Notes: generated from the letters alone by a model not told the origin. A DNA stretch of 64,000 nt from Microglena sp. YARC (GCA_022414725.1 JAJSRW010002078.1:1-64000); one strand, 5' to 3'. Shown: positions 13,134-23,031, counted from the stretch's first letter. Numbers and translations are program-made.

Positions 13134-13534
13134 TCAGCTTGAAATCACTCGGTAGAGTTGGAGTGGACAGAGATGTAAAGCCGGAGCGAGGAATCAGTAC
13201 GCGAATCTAGTATACGGAGACAAGTGAGAGATATGTACGTTACAGACCAATGACAGGAGACCCATAAGAGGGGCGTGTGTGGGTGAAAGGAGGGCGGGTA
13301 GACAGGAACCTAACAGGGTAGTCTAGCGGAGTCAGACGCCGGGGTGTAGAACGTGAGGTGACGAGGGGGATGCACTGTGGAGTCAGTCTGCGAAGATGAG
13401 ACGTGCAGGTCCATGCTGGGAACCGCTGGTTGGGCGTTGCAGGAGTGCCGATAGTGTCGTGAAGGGGTGTACATAGTAGTGGCACCGATAGGTCATAGAG
13501 AACGGTGAGAGCCACCGCTATGTATTCATGCTGA
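13134..13534 (-). repeat. Copia 5' LTR
   Basis: This is the partner of the repeat at 6,198-6,534, with the same terminal TCAGCTTG and CATGCTGA ends. It carries about 60 extra bases spread over several indels. In element orientation it lies upstream of gag. Confidence 0.8.
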
Positions 13535-14493
13535 GAGGGCAATGTCGCCAGTTCGATGTCCTTATGTACGCTTGATAGCGAAGCGAGACTTGGTGCGGCT
13601 TACCTGTTTATGGGCGATTCCCAGGGCGTTGGTGCACGCCGTTAAGCAGAATTATGTGGTGGAATACTGGTTTGTCTCCAGAGGCCTGCGCCATAATTGG
13701 AGGGAGGCGATCATGGAACTCACCGAGACCATCATGCGCGATGATCGTTCACATTGCCACGCTGACCAAGAGTGAGACCATGCGCGGAGATGAGACATGG
13801 ACATGAGGAGCACTTGTGGATGGACGAGGCTCTCAAAGAAACTATTAAAAGGGAGGGACATTCTGCAGTCTGTGTCCCGTGTGGCCAACATGGTCGAAAC
13901 GTTATGAAGAGCTGTATGAAACACAATCGTAATGGGCGTTCCAGTCTCCCGGCCGATTTTACTGGTTGCGGAAAATGGTCTGGAGCGGAATTGTTTGATC
14001 CTCGGTGCTGATATCTCAGGCTATCGAGTCGTTCCGGTAGGCTCTTAATTCTGAGTATGAATCCTTGATCGTTTCGATATCTGTGTTCAGAATACCACTC
14101 CAATGGCGAGTAAATGCAAATACGACACCATTCATCCAGTTACACATCTATAGACGAGCCTTTTAAATTAACAATGAACGCTGAGATTATGTACACATAA
14201 GTGATGAGAGCCAAAACATGTAATACGATTTACTTGCACTGGTTCTCTTCTTGCTCAATTCCATGTTTGCGGTACATTGTTCATCGCGTCCTCCTTGCGA
14301 ACCATTAGGTTTTCATTGTTGCCGCGTACATAACTTCTAAGTTTCTCGTTGGTTTTGAGATATTGACAACTTTTTTGTACATCGCCATGATGCATGGTCA
14401 CCTGTCGTGGACGTCCTGGCGCGCGTAAAAATGAACGATCGTGTTCATAAACGTCTTCATAAGCATGGTGACAGTAGGGCCGTGTTGTTCGCA
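13535..14493. other. No recognised gene; carries a solo terminal repeat
   Basis: Plus-strand fragments between 13,542 and 14,011 change frame and match nothing I know. At 13,931 begins AATGGGCGTTCCAGTCTCCC, a relative of the 11-kb element's terminus (see separate entry). From 14,255 to 14,497 the minus strand has an 80-codon open frame without motifs. Confidence 0.4.
13931..13980 (+). repeat. Solo terminal repeat, second AATGGGCGTTCC family
   Basis: The sequence begins AATGGGCGTTCCAGTCTCCC and continues with GGCCGATTTTACTGGTTGCG. The first 12 bases equal the terminus of the DUF7869-type element, but the rest differs. The same longer sequence recurs at 19,299, so it is a separate family sharing terminal bases. 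Confidence 0.65.
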
Positions 14494-15051
14494 TCACTCT
14501 AGGTTCTCGATTTCGTTCAATAAAATAAATATTATTTGAGTGGCAGCTGTCATCAAGAGCATTTCTGCTGTGCGAGAGTCATACACAGTCGAGTCTGTAC
14601 GGACGAAAGGCTTCCCTGTACTGTCAGAAACCCTGTCATCTTTGCAGAACATACCAACGTATAATGCTCTCACAAAAGGCCTCAACCCTATGAAGTACAT
14701 CGCCTTAATCGGCGACCCTTTTAGAGGCGATGATGAACTCGAGTGGAAGTCGATGGCGATCTTCTCGCATTTTTCATCACACTCCTCGAGTGTCCTTGCC
14801 GAAACAGGGAACTCTTTCATGATCACTTTTAGAGGTGTTATTAAATATAGTAAGTACTCAAGAGCTTGCGCATCAGAAAACTTAGTTGTCCCGAATGAGG
14901 TGAATCCGTATTCGTCGCGGCCTGTGTTAGGCTCAGTTCCAATAATAACGCTCATTTGCATGATTGCCATTAAAGAGCCTGCGAAATGAATCTTGTTAAC
15001 GATTTCGCCAGGGGAGGAGTTTTGCAATCCTGAGAATGTCATTGCGATCAC
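14494..15051 (-). CDS. Unknown protein, probably viral (185 aa)
   Basis: An uninterrupted 185-codon frame that I do not recognise. It is moderately hydrophobic in places (a segment around residues 25-38 and a C-terminal stretch near residues 168-180) with a Ser run near residue 105. Its start overlaps the stop of the next upstream minus-strand frame by 4 bases (ATGA-type overlap). This suggests either a two-gene unit or a single gene split by a frameshift. It lies among viral genes on the same strand and an NCLDV origin is inferred from that context only. Confidence 0.5.
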   Translation of the reverse strand: MIAMTFSGLQNSSPGEIVNKIHFAGSLMAIMQMSVIIGTEPNTGRDEYGFTSFGTTKFSDAQALEYLLYLITPLKVIMKEFPVSARTLEECDEKCEKIAIDFHSSSSSPLKGSPIKAMYFIGLRPFVRALYVGMFCKDDRVSDSTGKPFVRTDSTVYDSRTAEMLLMTAATQIIFILLNEIENLE

Positions 15052-15284
15052 AATAAGTAAACGTGATTGGCGGTGTTCGAAGATAATGAAAAAAACCTCT
15101 TGTTGGAAATCGCTCGATCGAGCTCCTTTACCCCACCCGTGACGATCGGTTGCAAGTACATGCGATCCGTAAGCTGCGTAAAGTCGAGACGATTCGAGTC
15201 AGTCAACGACTTTAGGACGGGGTGCAATACCGCCTTAGTCAAGGGTGGAACTGCGATTGAAGTTGTATTTTGTCGCTCTTGCAT
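15048..15284 (-). CDS. Unknown short protein (78 aa), may be the N-terminal part of the next gene
   Basis: An open frame of 78 codons that ends exactly where the 185-codon frame begins. No family was recognised. Its 5' end lies 5 bases from a transposase fragment that starts at 15,289, so the promoter and possibly the true N-terminus may have been displaced by that insertion. Confidence 0.4.
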   Translation of the reverse strand: MQERQNTTSIAVPPLTKAVLHPVLKSLTDSNRLDFTQLTDRMYLQPIVTGGVKELDRAISNKRFFSLSSNTANHVYLL

Positions 15285-15288
15285 GCTA

Positions 15289-15515
15289 CAGTTGTCGGAA
15301 CAGTAAAATGAAACATATATCAGATGGAAATAAATAAATGTACGACATCGCCTTTAGAAAATTGGATTTAAGAATGGTCGCTGAATTGGGTTAAAAACTT
15401 CTGTGTTTACGAACATCAGTCGCTCTACTCTGTGGAGGTGGAACCGTTTTGGTGTGAATCCAAAACGACGTGAATTTGTGAAACTTTTTCAGACGAACAA
15501 TGATTTTTTGAAATC
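15289..15515 (+). mobile_element. 5' fragment of an IS630/mariner-type element
   Basis: After a TA dinucleotide (15,287-15,288) the terminal repeat reads CAGTTGTCGGAACAGTAAAA, followed by TGAAACATATATCAGATGG as at the right end of the Fanzor element (50,030 reading down). A diverged copy of the transposase N-terminus follows (Met-Tyr-Asp-Ile-Ala at about 15,338; LYSVEVEPFWCES-like, corresponding to a TLWRWKRFGVN helix-turn-helix). The copy stops near 15,515 and abuts a terminal repeat of the AATGGGCGTTCC type. It proves that the element end is at the TA and not further out. Confidence 0.75.
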
Positions 15516-15575
15516 CACGGGATGGAACGCCAATTTATGTTGTGAAGTTTCGAATTTCAGGGGATCTCTGTTTGT

Positions 15576-16016
15576 TCAAGCATGCATGATTGCCTCAAAC
15601 CTTTCAAACGCGACGATCTCGTCGTTCCCTGTAACCAACGCGTTAAGCAACAACATAAGCAATGCGTTTGCAACAATTACGTTCTGGTACTCCTTTCCCT
15701 TGTAGTCATCGATCCTTTTGCGACCGTCCTTGGACACGTGGATGTTTGCCTTATTAGATACCCATTTCATATTGGACTCGATGAACTTCTTCAGAGATGT
15801 TTCGATCATTTCGTTCCCGGTGATCTTCTTCCTATTATTGATGATACCACGCACCAAGGAATCACCGCATGACATTTGAATCACGACATAAGGCAACAAC
15901 ATCCTATGCTTCTCAGAAAGGTTGTCGTAATCCTTCCTATCGATTATCTCGAGCAGGGGGTCATCTACAGGATTCAAGCAAGAACCGCAAACTATGTTAT
16001 TGTACCGAAGCAACAA
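15576..16016 (-). CDS. Unknown protein, probably viral (about 146 aa)
   Basis: Not recognised. There is a Cys-x2-Cys pair near the N-terminus (CGSC), a mixed helical body with many charged residues, and a hydrophobic ALLMLLLNAL segment near residue 125. No ATG opens the frame; it runs further upstream to about 16,090 (Arg-rich RVRFRR), so the true start is upstream or lost. The 3' end runs into the transposon fragment border at about 15,540. Confidence 0.45.
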   Translation of the reverse strand: MLLRYNNIVCGSCLNPVDDPLLEIIDRKDYDNLSEKHRMLLPYVVIQMSCGDSLVRGIINNRKKITGNEMIETSLKKFIESNMKWVSNKANIHVSKDGRKRIDDYKGKEYQNVIVANALLMLLLNALVTGNDEIVAFERFEAIMHA

Positions 16017-16330
16017 GCTATTAAAGTTCGTCGTACGACGAAAACGGACACGCTTCTGGAGGTTGTGTGTTTCGGGACGTGATCATGAACTACCCATGAA
16101 TTATACAGCAACTTCGTCCTTTCCTAATGAAGTCTTGGTCTTGGTCTTGGTCTTGGCACTTGTGGCGGAGGTGGATTTTTCATTAGTACAATTGTCATGA
16201 TCATACATTTGTTCTCAAATAATTTTTCGATTACTTCATGAAAATATAAATTTCCTCTTAAAGTTGTTGCATGTCAATGCCTTGTTTCGGGAGGGACAAG
16301 TGAATTGAACAGGCGCCGGTGGAGCAGACT

Positions 16331-16689
16331 CTACGCGTTCTGGGTACCTTGAAAACTGACAGACCCTAAGGTGGTTCTGGACGACATGTCGATGCGAGGG
16401 TGGCACACAGGCTTGATGTATTCCTTGCCCTGGATGCTTCCGTCGGCAGTCGGGAGGAAGTTGAAGCCTGGGCACTTGGTGCTGGGCGGTTGATCCCTTT
16501 TAGATCGTTCTCGATGTCCACCAACGTCCCGTTCACATGCGAAACGTTCGTTCCGCCCACGATACCGATATCGACACGGCACTTATCGCAGTGCTCGTGC
16601 GCCGAGAGGTCAAGCATGTACTCTACAGGGGCCGTGCTCTCACCGAGACTCGTCGAGTAAGCGCATGCGTCGTATATAAGCCGATTCAT
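16331..16689 (-). pseudogene. Conserved NCLDV protein (GIVGGT/VSH family), frameshifted
   Basis: The first frame starts at ATG 16,689 with MNRLIYDACAY and contains KCRVDIGIVGGTNVSH and LVDIENDLKGINRP. A one-base shift near 16,485 moves the match to a second frame with TKCPGFNFLP, YIKPVCHPRIDMS and a stop at 16,331. These segments in this order are characteristic of a protein conserved across large DNA viruses of algae and amoebae. I recall it as virion-associated, but its function is not established. Total length would be about 120 residues, which fits the family. Neighbours on the same strand are also virus-like. Confidence 0.75.
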
Positions 16690-16702
16690 GTGTAGTATGG
16701 AT

Positions 16703-17413
16703 TCACTTAGTTGGGATGGACAGAATACTAAGAGATAACATTTTTTTCGTACTCAGACCCGGTTGTTTGATGACGATGCTCTTGTTGGCAGTGGGCAGGA
16801 GGACACGGGAGCCGTTAGGAAGCACCATGGCTGCCACTGCGTCAAGTGAGGGGAGCACATGATCTATTTCTCCGTTTACAGATGCATGGGCGATGACTAC
16901 AGCCAACGCTTTTGCGGCCATGCACTCATGTGTGGACGGAAGGTACCGGATAGCGTTGAGAGAGGGGCACTGCTCTAATGTGACCACGATATCTGAGGAG
17001 CTTGCCTGGTCGAGGGCGCAGTTCGGAGGTAGCCATTCATGCACCGGACCACGGTGCGCACGTTCGCGCTCGACTTAGTTTTAATGGATGATGATGCCCC
17101 ATGAACAAAGAACGCCTTTTTGAATTGTTTTCTTATTTCCTCGCGGAGGGAAGCTGTATCGTTGCCGTGTTTAAGAGAGGCGAATACAAGGAACAAACTG
17201 TACAACGCTCGCGAGCTGGGAGAAGCGACGCAAACGCTCGATTGTCCAAAATAACGGGGATGGGCAATATCGATTTCTTGTTACAATTACCATGTTATCA
17301 TATTTATGGGTTCTAGCAACGTATACACGTGTGCTGCTTTGCTGAATCTCCTCATCTCCGTCCTCTGTTGTGATTGTGAAAGGCCCCCCTATGAATGTAT
17401 CGAACAATTGCAC
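16703..17413 (-). pseudogene. Unknown gene in three frame-shifted pieces, probably viral
   Basis: Three successive minus-strand frames tile this interval: 17,413-17,171 (starts MQLFDTFIGGPFTI), 17,205-16,975 (ASLREEIRKQFKKAFFVHG) and 17,044-16,703 (ends near PTK). Each has protein-like composition and they overlap only at their edges, which suggests one gene of about 230 residues with two indels. The family was not recognised. The third piece ends 14 bases before the start of the GIVGGT gene, so spacing is compact as in a viral genome. Confidence 0.45.
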
Positions 17414-17476
17414 GACATGCCTCTGAATTAAGATTCGGGGCTCGCGAATTCTATAATGTTCGCCCCTCTCAATCGG

Positions 17477-17731
17477 TTACTTGTGGCGTCGATCATGGTT
17501 TACAGTTGTTGTGTTCTTAAATATAAAACACGAATCTTTTTTTACTTGATGGAAAATGGGAGACATGGAGAGGCGTTTCATTGAACGACGGGTCAGTGCA
17601 TCGTCGTTAAGTCGTTTCTTCTCCCAGTGCACATAGACATGTCTTGCGCCACCTGTGATTCGCACCAAAAGGTTTTGCACGATAACTTGTGAAAGGTATT
17701 GCTCTGCATTTTTTTTGTTCCCACTACCCAT
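17477..17731 (-). CDS. Unknown small basic protein (84 aa)
   Basis: An 84-codon frame, rich in Lys, Arg and His, with the segment GARHVYVHWEKKRL. Not recognised. It follows the 186-codon gene at 17,771-18,331 by 39 bases on the same strand. Co-transcription is possible but not shown. Confidence 0.4.
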   Translation of the reverse strand: MGSGNKKNAEQYLSQVIVQNLLVRITGGARHVYVHWEKKRLNDDALTRRSMKRLSMSPIFHQVKKDSCFIFKNTTTVNHDRRHK

Positions 17732-17770
17732 CGTCGTCTCCTTCGCTCACTATGACGAACGAGATGGCTG

Positions 17771-18331
17771 TTATAATGTGGTTCGCACCGCATTGAAGAT
17801 GGCGAGGTACGTGGGGGGGTATTCAAATGCCATGTTGGATGAAAAATCGCCTCTAAGTTCACCGTTCTTGATTCGGATTGGGAAGAATACCTTGAAAGGA
17901 CCGTTCGGGAAGAATTCTTCCAGAGGGCTCGATGTGATCCTGCCCACCATGTCGTTGACGTGCTCGTCTAGGTCCCATGTCACGAACTTGCCACCACCCT
18001 TTTCGATAAAGTTGAAGACAGTCGCGTCCTCCTTGACGTTCTCGAACCTAACCCATTGTACACTTGCAAAGTTCACGTAATTACTCTTACTACTACTATG
18101 CGATCGATCCTGACGATGCTGCTTCTTTTTGTCATGGCTATCTAAAGAATTCTTGTTGTTATCATTTCTATCCAAAATGCGATGAACATCGCCATCATGA
18201 TGCTGCTCCTCCACCTGTACACTCTTTTTTTCTTTTCGATTTCGATTGCGATTCCGACCACCTGTTTGCGCTGTTGCAGGCATGAATGATGTCCATACAG
18301 CTAGGGACATTTTATAGTGGAACACGAACAC
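17771..18331 (-). CDS. Unknown protein with basic low-complexity N-terminal region (186 aa)
   Basis: Not recognised. Residues about 25-80 are a charged, His/Lys/Asp/Asn-rich linker (RNRNRNRKEKK, then repeated HD/HH runs). The last 100 residues look globular, with VQWVRFENVKEDATVFNF and FKVFFPIRIKNGELRG. Upstream at 18,332-18,380 lies a very A/T-rich block ending in an 18-base A run, a typical promoter-like context in A/T-biased large DNA viruses (inference). The second ATG (residue 8) is an alternative start. Confidence 0.45.
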   Translation of the reverse strand: MFVFHYKMSLAVWTSFMPATAQTGGRNRNRNRKEKKSVQVEEQHHDGDVHRILDRNDNNKNSLDSHDKKKQHRQDRSHSSSKSNYVNFASVQWVRFENVKEDATVFNFIEKGGGKFVTWDLDEHVNDMVGRITSSPLEEFFPNGPFKVFFPIRIKNGELRGDFSSNMAFEYPPTYLAIFNAVRTTL

Positions 18332-18685
18332 AAAAAAATAAAATTCAAATTAAAATTAAAATTAAAAAAAAAAAAAAAAAATTCAACGGGACGATCCTCC
18401 GGAATGACTCTCTAGCCTGAGATATCAGCACCGCGGAATCAACTTCCTCAAAATATTAGTGAACCACGGCCATTTGTTTACGTTCTTCTGTAAGAATATT
18501 TCGTGAACAATGGATGGGGTATTGGTACATTGTGGCGATCCTTGTCGAACAACAAGGGTGGGAAAACAATCATGGGATTTGGTAGGTTTGTATCGGGGTC
18601 TGTACGCGGCCTCAGCGTTGCGCCCAGACGCGACTTGCACTGGCGTTCAATCCATGTGTTTCCCACACGCATCACAGCCTCCGTG

Positions 18686-19198
18686 TTAATATTCCAGAAG
18701 TCTGAAAACATCGCATGCATCTTTGCGCACGGGATGCCTGGCCTTGTTGAGTGTAGGAAATTTCTCTCTGGCAAACGCATCGAACAAAGCGATGTTGTCG
18801 ACAGGTGCAGGCTTTTGCTGGGGCTCTGGCTTCTCGATCCCCTGGTCCTCAGGAGAATCTGAGGACACACCATCATCGTCCGACTCTTCGCTCATCATGC
18901 TCTCCCGGGCCTGCATTAGCGCGGAGAGCAGGCCGGTAACCACGTTTTGGTCTCCCTCAAAGTACTCTGCCCCTAAGTCCGTTCGCTGCTTGAACCATAT
19001 CTTCATTGTCGCGAGGATCAGGCGCTCGTCCTTTGACGCGGACGGCGTGTGTCGTACCCAAATGTAAAAGCTACCCTTGGGGTACCCTCGAAGTCTGTCT
19101 GCTGGGTTTGCCTTTCTACTCATACCTATTTTTATGACGGGCTCTTTGGTCTTTGTAAACTCGCGCTCCAAGAGAGCGTACACGAATCCTGTTTTCAT
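18686..19198 (-). CDS. T5orf172-domain (GIY-YIG-like) protein, C-terminus probably frameshifted
   Basis: Residues 4-90 match the T5orf172/MUG113 fold, a GIY-YIG-related nuclease domain common in large DNA viruses and phages. It starts with GFVYALLE, followed by VIKIGMSR, RLRGYPKGS, an ERLILATMKIW helix and EYFEGD with the conserved Glu. Residues 100-145 are acidic and Pro-rich. The frame ends at 18,686. A second frame (18,876-18,478) continues with protein-like sequence, so the C-terminus may be shifted. Such proteins are usually Bro/KilA-type or homing-nuclease-like accessory genes; a role here is not known. The Met at 19,198 is the natural start because the domain begins four residues later. 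Confidence 0.7.
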   Translation of the reverse strand: MKTGFVYALLEREFTKTKEPVIKIGMSRKANPADRLRGYPKGSFYIWVRHTPSASKDERLILATMKIWFKQRTDLGAEYFEGDQNVVTGLLSALMQARESMMSEESDDDGVSSDSPEDQGIEKPEPQQKPAPVDNIALFDAFAREKFPTLNKARHPVRKDACDVFRLLEY

Positions 19199-19298
19199 CC
19201 TGTTTGTTGTTCTTCACAATCACCTCACATTCACCTCACATTCAACTCACATCACTCACTCAATTAATCGAGTTATGTTTACACTGAATACAGTTGTT

Positions 19299-19375
19299 AA
19301 TGGGCGTTCCAGCCTCCCGGGCGATTTTTACTGGTTGCGAAACAGGGCCATTACAACTTTATTTGAGAACAAGTG
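19299..19375 (+). repeat. Solo terminal repeat, second AATGGGCGTTCC family
   Basis: It begins AATGGGCGTTCCAGCCTCCC and continues GGGCGATTTTTACTGGTTGCG, nearly identical to 13,931-13,980. It lies between the T5orf172 gene and the poly(A) polymerase gene, which are divergently arranged. A partner end was not found. Confidence 0.65.
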
Positions 19376-19421
19376 TAAAGAAGAGGGTCTTTAATCGTTC
19401 ACATCCAACCCAACGGAACAT

Positions 19422-21002
19422 GTGAAAGATATGTCCGGTGTCACACTAATCCCCCCATTGATTTATTCATCAGATGTTGAAGAAATTTGTAGCAATGCTG
19501 TTGCCTTGTCCCGAGCAGCTCAAGTTGCTAGTTCGATGCATATGCGTCCAACATCTTCAGAGCGAAGAGCTGCATTGAAAGTCATCGTTGAGTTTGCTCA
19601 AGAACGCGGTCGCATAATATACGGGGGCTATGCTATACACACTCTGCTCGTGGCGTCAGACAAAGAAGGGCTCTACAACGAGGATGACGACTACATAGAC
19701 GTTGAGTTCTACAGCCCCTCGCCGCTTGAGGACGTTGCTGAGCTGTGTATGACGTTGTCTAGGAATCACGAGTTTGTTCGCGGCAAGGAGGCGCAGCATG
19801 ACAGCACCTTCACGATCAGCATCGAATTCGTACGCATGTGCGATGTGACGTTCGTTCCCGAGTCCATCTACCACAAGATTCCATGTGTGGAAGCAGTTTC
19901 CAAATCAAAGGTTGTACATCCGCAGTTTGCTAAGCTGGACATCATGAACATGCTCTGCGACCCGTTCAATTCTCATTGGCGCCTTGAGTACGTGGTGAGA
20001 CGCATGCTACTCATCGAGCAGAACTTCACGTCGGAAACGAATTGGGTAGAATCAGGGCTACGAATTGTCGAACAAGAACACCCAAACCCACCCATGAATG
20101 GACCCGCCGCCTCATGCAATGACGATCATCTTCTAGTATTTTGTGCGCGCGCCTTGCTCGCGCCTTCTTTGCATCCGATCTTCGAGGTGCGTAATGGTGG
20201 GAGGGTGCGCTCTGGATCACTTCATGAATGCCTTATCACCGCCATCCGACAATCATCATGTTGCAGAAGAGTGCGATGTCTCTGTCATGTGCACGTCCGC
20301 GTTCATCGAGGATATCACCGCCTTGCGCGCTGCCCTTACGGATCTTACACCAGACACGGAGTGGCGCGCGTTCCGCCCACTGTTGGGGCTGCTTGACGGA
20401 CGTAGCGAAGTCAGCTTGCACGGTCATATCATTGCAATAGCATTTGACAGCCACACACGTGTAGTGCCGTCGTGGGGTTCATGACTCTCAATGATGGTCG
20501 TCCAGATGAGGTCCGCCTACGTGTAGCAAAGCTTCACGCAGACGCTCCTGAACGCTAGAGCACTGCAGATTGCGTGTGAGTGGGAGGGATATTCGATGCG
20601 GAGCGATGCTCAACAGTAATTGTGCACACGTCTCCTAGTGGCGCGTGATAATGCTAGGAACGAGGCTATGCAAGAGACCACCGCTTGTCACCTTGGTCGC
20701 TTCTCTGCCCGGATAACGTCTTTCGCGATTTCTACCTCGATTATGTGGGTCAACCGCAACATCCAATGCGGGTGCACATGGGTCGCACGAACGAGCGGAT
20801 CGCCAACGCCCCATCGGATTCCGCGTGGTTCTCGTTCGACCCGCACCATACGCATCAGCGCCCGCATGGAAAACATGTCACCGCAAACAGCAACAGCAAC
20901 TGCAACTCGAACTTGAGAGTCGGTAAACGTACTTTTGCACGCGTGGATGGATCTCTAGATGTCGGGGGAAGTATTCCAGCTTGCGCCGCATCCACAAAGT
21001 AG
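19422..21002 (+). pseudogene. Viral poly(A) polymerase catalytic subunit, frameshifted
   Basis: The first frame (19,422-20,220) has the nucleotidyltransferase core of NCLDV poly(A) polymerase. The IYGGYAIHTLL glycine motif is near residue 70, the acidic DDDYIDVEFYSP with the metal-binding Asp pair near residue 90, and the third Asp in CDVTFVPE near residue 145. FAKLDIMNMLCDP and WRLEYVVRRMLLIEQNF follow. A shift near 20,220 moves the match to 20,143-20,484, and the C-terminal part is in yet another frame (about 20,690-21,002). The complete protein would be about 500 residues, as in mimivirus-like viruses. It would polyadenylate viral mRNA in the cytoplasm or virion. The start at 19,422 gives a short leader and no upstream in-frame similarity is seen. 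Confidence 0.8.
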
Positions 21003-21102
21003 TACCGCTTAAACACTGATTGTGTTATTCAGGAGGGAGGGTACTTAAGGAGTTGTTTCGCCTACATACGGAGTCATGTTAAATCAAACCATCAGAGTTC
21101 AC

Positions 21103-21880
21103 CATGCCTCATTCATTGTCTATCGTTTGACGTGGGAAACGAGGAACCTCGCTTTCTGTCGAATGTCGTTTTCGGAAAAATTCGATAGCGTCCGGAAAGG
21201 TCACTGAATGGGAGGTGATTGATCTCGGAGGGTCGTCTGTATCCAATTTCCCTGAAAGGTGTGCCCTCGTGTTGACCGCCGAAATGGAGAAGCGGTTTGG
21301 AACCAAATTGAGAGAAGGTGGCCAAGGAGAGAACATCGACTACGTCCTTATCGAGAGACAACCCAAGCGTCGCAGCATGATCATGATGGCCGTTTCAAAT
21401 GTTTTTTGTGCCAGTACTTCAGCGAGTTTTCGTATTGAGGAAGCAAGTCGGACGCGTCGTGTTGTGAGTCCTGTAATAAAGCTGAAGACGGATTGCTTAC
21501 CCGTTTCAATGGATTCATTACCACCTCTGAGAGAGCTTGCTAGAACGCTTTGCAACATACCTGTGGTGATTGATATGTCAATCGACTTCCGATGCCCCTC
21601 TAAGGACGACAACCGTGGCAATAGAGGAGGACCTAGTGGAACTGTTGAAAGCAGCAGGGGGCGACGTGGACATGGAAGTTCATTGCCGGAGCAACGGAGG
21701 AAGTATGCACTGAACAAGGGGGACGCCGTCGTTCGAACGTGCGTCTTCTTCACGATGTGATCAAGGATCACTCGATTATGTCCGAGTTCTTGAGGAGAAA
21801 AAAGAAGGACGACTTGGCAGATGCATTCATGCAGTGTGTTTGTTATTTCGCGTCCACTGTGATGATGAAACCCTGATTCC
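21103..21880 (+). pseudogene. Holliday junction resolvase (poxvirus A22/RuvC-like), frameshifted
   Basis: RuvC-fold landmarks occur in order. LSFDVG with the first catalytic Asp (about 21,118) is followed after a frame change by TRNLAFC. EWEVIDLGGSS and YVLIERQPKRRSMIMMAV (second catalytic Glu in the IERQP motif, 21,340-21,395) lie in one frame from 21,215. After another change, RRKKKDDLADAFMQCVCYF closes the gene near 21,855 with the paired Asp residues. These enzymes resolve branched replication intermediates in large DNA viruses. At least two indels disrupt it. The C-terminus runs directly into the duplicated segment beginning near 21,868. Confidence 0.8.
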
Positions 21881-22027
21881 AGATCATCCATCGCATCACC
21901 TCGTGTTGATGTCATGATTGTGTACATCAGTAAAACAATACGCGCCATGAATGCGGCATTGATATTTTGTAAACAGTACCTGGTATTGTATCTTCGCCAA
22001 TGTTTCCTCGTCCTTGCTATTGCAATC
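21868..22027. repeat. Segment A1 of an A-B-A-B direct duplication
   Basis: From AACCCTGATTCCAGATCATCC this ~160-bp stretch is nearly identical to 22,449-22,612 (A2). It covers the C-terminal end of the membrane protein encoded on the opposite strand at 22,480-23,031. A1 is a truncated second copy of that gene end, not an independent gene. Confidence 0.8.
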
Positions 22028-22099
22028 ATCAATGCCCATTGGGTGTCTCGAAGTTGCATGCATGGGCGCGCCTCCAAATTATTACTTCATGGGATGACA

Positions 22100-22455
22100 A
22101 TTCTCGCAATTACTGAACAAAGTAACAAAGTGTAGCCGACTTGTGAATGAAATCGAAACAAGTCTCGAAAATGGTTTCCAATATCTGTTCGAACCATCGA
22201 AGGTCATCCTGAGGGAAGTTATCTTGGCAGGCAAGAAGGCGTACGCGAGCATCTGTAATGCGGGATCATCGACACGACGACAAAGCCCATCGGCTATCGT
22301 GGCATCAGTCATTTATCTCGGCAGCTTATACGACAAGACTGGAGTCCCACCTGTGATGTGGATTTGCGTCACCTTCAACATATCGGAGTTGAATCTCAAC
22401 AAAGCTGTGACCAAGATGAGGCAGCATCTCTCACCTGCGTTGTTCGAGGAGGAAC
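22100..22455 (+). pseudogene. Partial duplicate of the TFIIB-like gene (segment B1)
   Basis: It is a near-identical copy of about 24,085-24,435, covering the part with KVILREVILAGKKAYASIC and DIVASVIYLGSLYDKTGVPP. The small differences are complementary: this copy keeps the frame at the end (KAVTKMRQHLSPALFEEE), where the longer copy has an insertion. It ends at 22,455 by joining segment A2. It lacks the N-terminal and C-terminal parts. Confidence 0.75.
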
Positions 22456-22479
22456 CCTGATTCCAGATCATCCATCGCA

Positions 22480-23031
22480 TCACCTCGTGTTGATGTTCAT
22501 GATTGTGTACATCAGTAAAACAATAAGAGCCATGAATGCGGCATTGATATTTGTAAACAGTACCTGGTATTGTATCTTCGCCAATGTTTCCTCGTCCTTG
22601 CTATTGCAATCGGTGTCTTTTATGAATACCATCGTCCCGACAAGAATAACACTGACCAACACAACTACCATCGCAATGTGGAGATCACGATGGCTAGATG
22701 ACAATATGGAGAATAAACGGCGAAGATCTAAGATATTCAATAACCGGTTGCGTACAGTTGGAATCATGTACTTGGACACAACTAATGTAATAATGCAGAA
22801 GGTGGAGCAAAATAGAACTCCCAATGACAAAGCAAAAGCCGCCGTCATATTACCGTGAATGCTTAGAGCCAAAAAATACAAAGGTGTCAACGTTGTTGTG
22901 TTTTTGTCTGGGTCGGACACATGGATCTTCAGACGGCGATACAGATTGCTCAAAAATTTGGGGAGCATCTTGTCGTACGATAACAGACATAGGACGAAGA
23001 AGATAGCAGCCGATGCCAGGAACATGTGCAA
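22480..23031 (-). CDS. Membrane protein with about five hydrophobic segments (183 aa), probably viral
   Basis: The protein starts with MHMFLASAAIFFVLCLL, a hydrophobic signal-like segment. Further membrane-length hydrophobic stretches lie at about residues 50-62, 64-85 (AAFALSLGVLFCSTFCIITLVV), 118-138 and 158-178. The loop at residues 30-50 is charged. No family was recognised, but small multi-span proteins are frequent in large DNA virus virions. The last 50 codons overlap the duplicated A2 segment, so the gene's 3' end exists twice in this region. Confidence 0.5.
   Translation of the reverse strand: MHMFLASAAIFFVLCLLSYDKMLPKFLSNLYRRLKIHVSDPDKNTTTLTPLYFLALSIHGNMTAAFALSLGVLFCSTFCIITLVVSKYMIPTVRNRLLNILDLRRLFSILSSSHRDLHIAMVVVLVSVILVGTMVFIKDTDCNSKDEETLAKIQYQVLFTNINAAFMALIVLLMYTIMNINTR

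Larger units (their letters stand above)
6198..13534 (-). mobile_element. Ty1/copia-type LTR retrotransposon, degenerate
   Basis: Two diverged direct repeats (6,198-6,534 and 13,134-13,534) flank minus-strand remnants of copia proteins. In transcription order these are a protease motif, integrase, reverse transcriptase and RNase H, the order that defines Ty1/copia rather than gypsy. The LTRs begin TCAGC and end GCTGA (plus-strand reading TCAGCTTG...CATGCTGA) and differ by many indels, so the insertion is old. I see no matching target duplication: the outer flanks are AATTA and GAGGG. Every coding domain is broken by frameshifts. Confidence 0.88.

Noticed and set aside
6198..13534. Gypsy-type retrotransposon
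   Set aside because: Integrase precedes reverse transcriptase in transcription order and the motifs (KTAFLN, KSLYGL, SSSEAEY) are copia-specific.
21340..22077. 245-codon minus-strand frame
   Set aside because: It is antisense to the resolvase for most of its length and antisense or duplicate of the membrane gene at the end; resolvase motifs on the plus strand are decisive.
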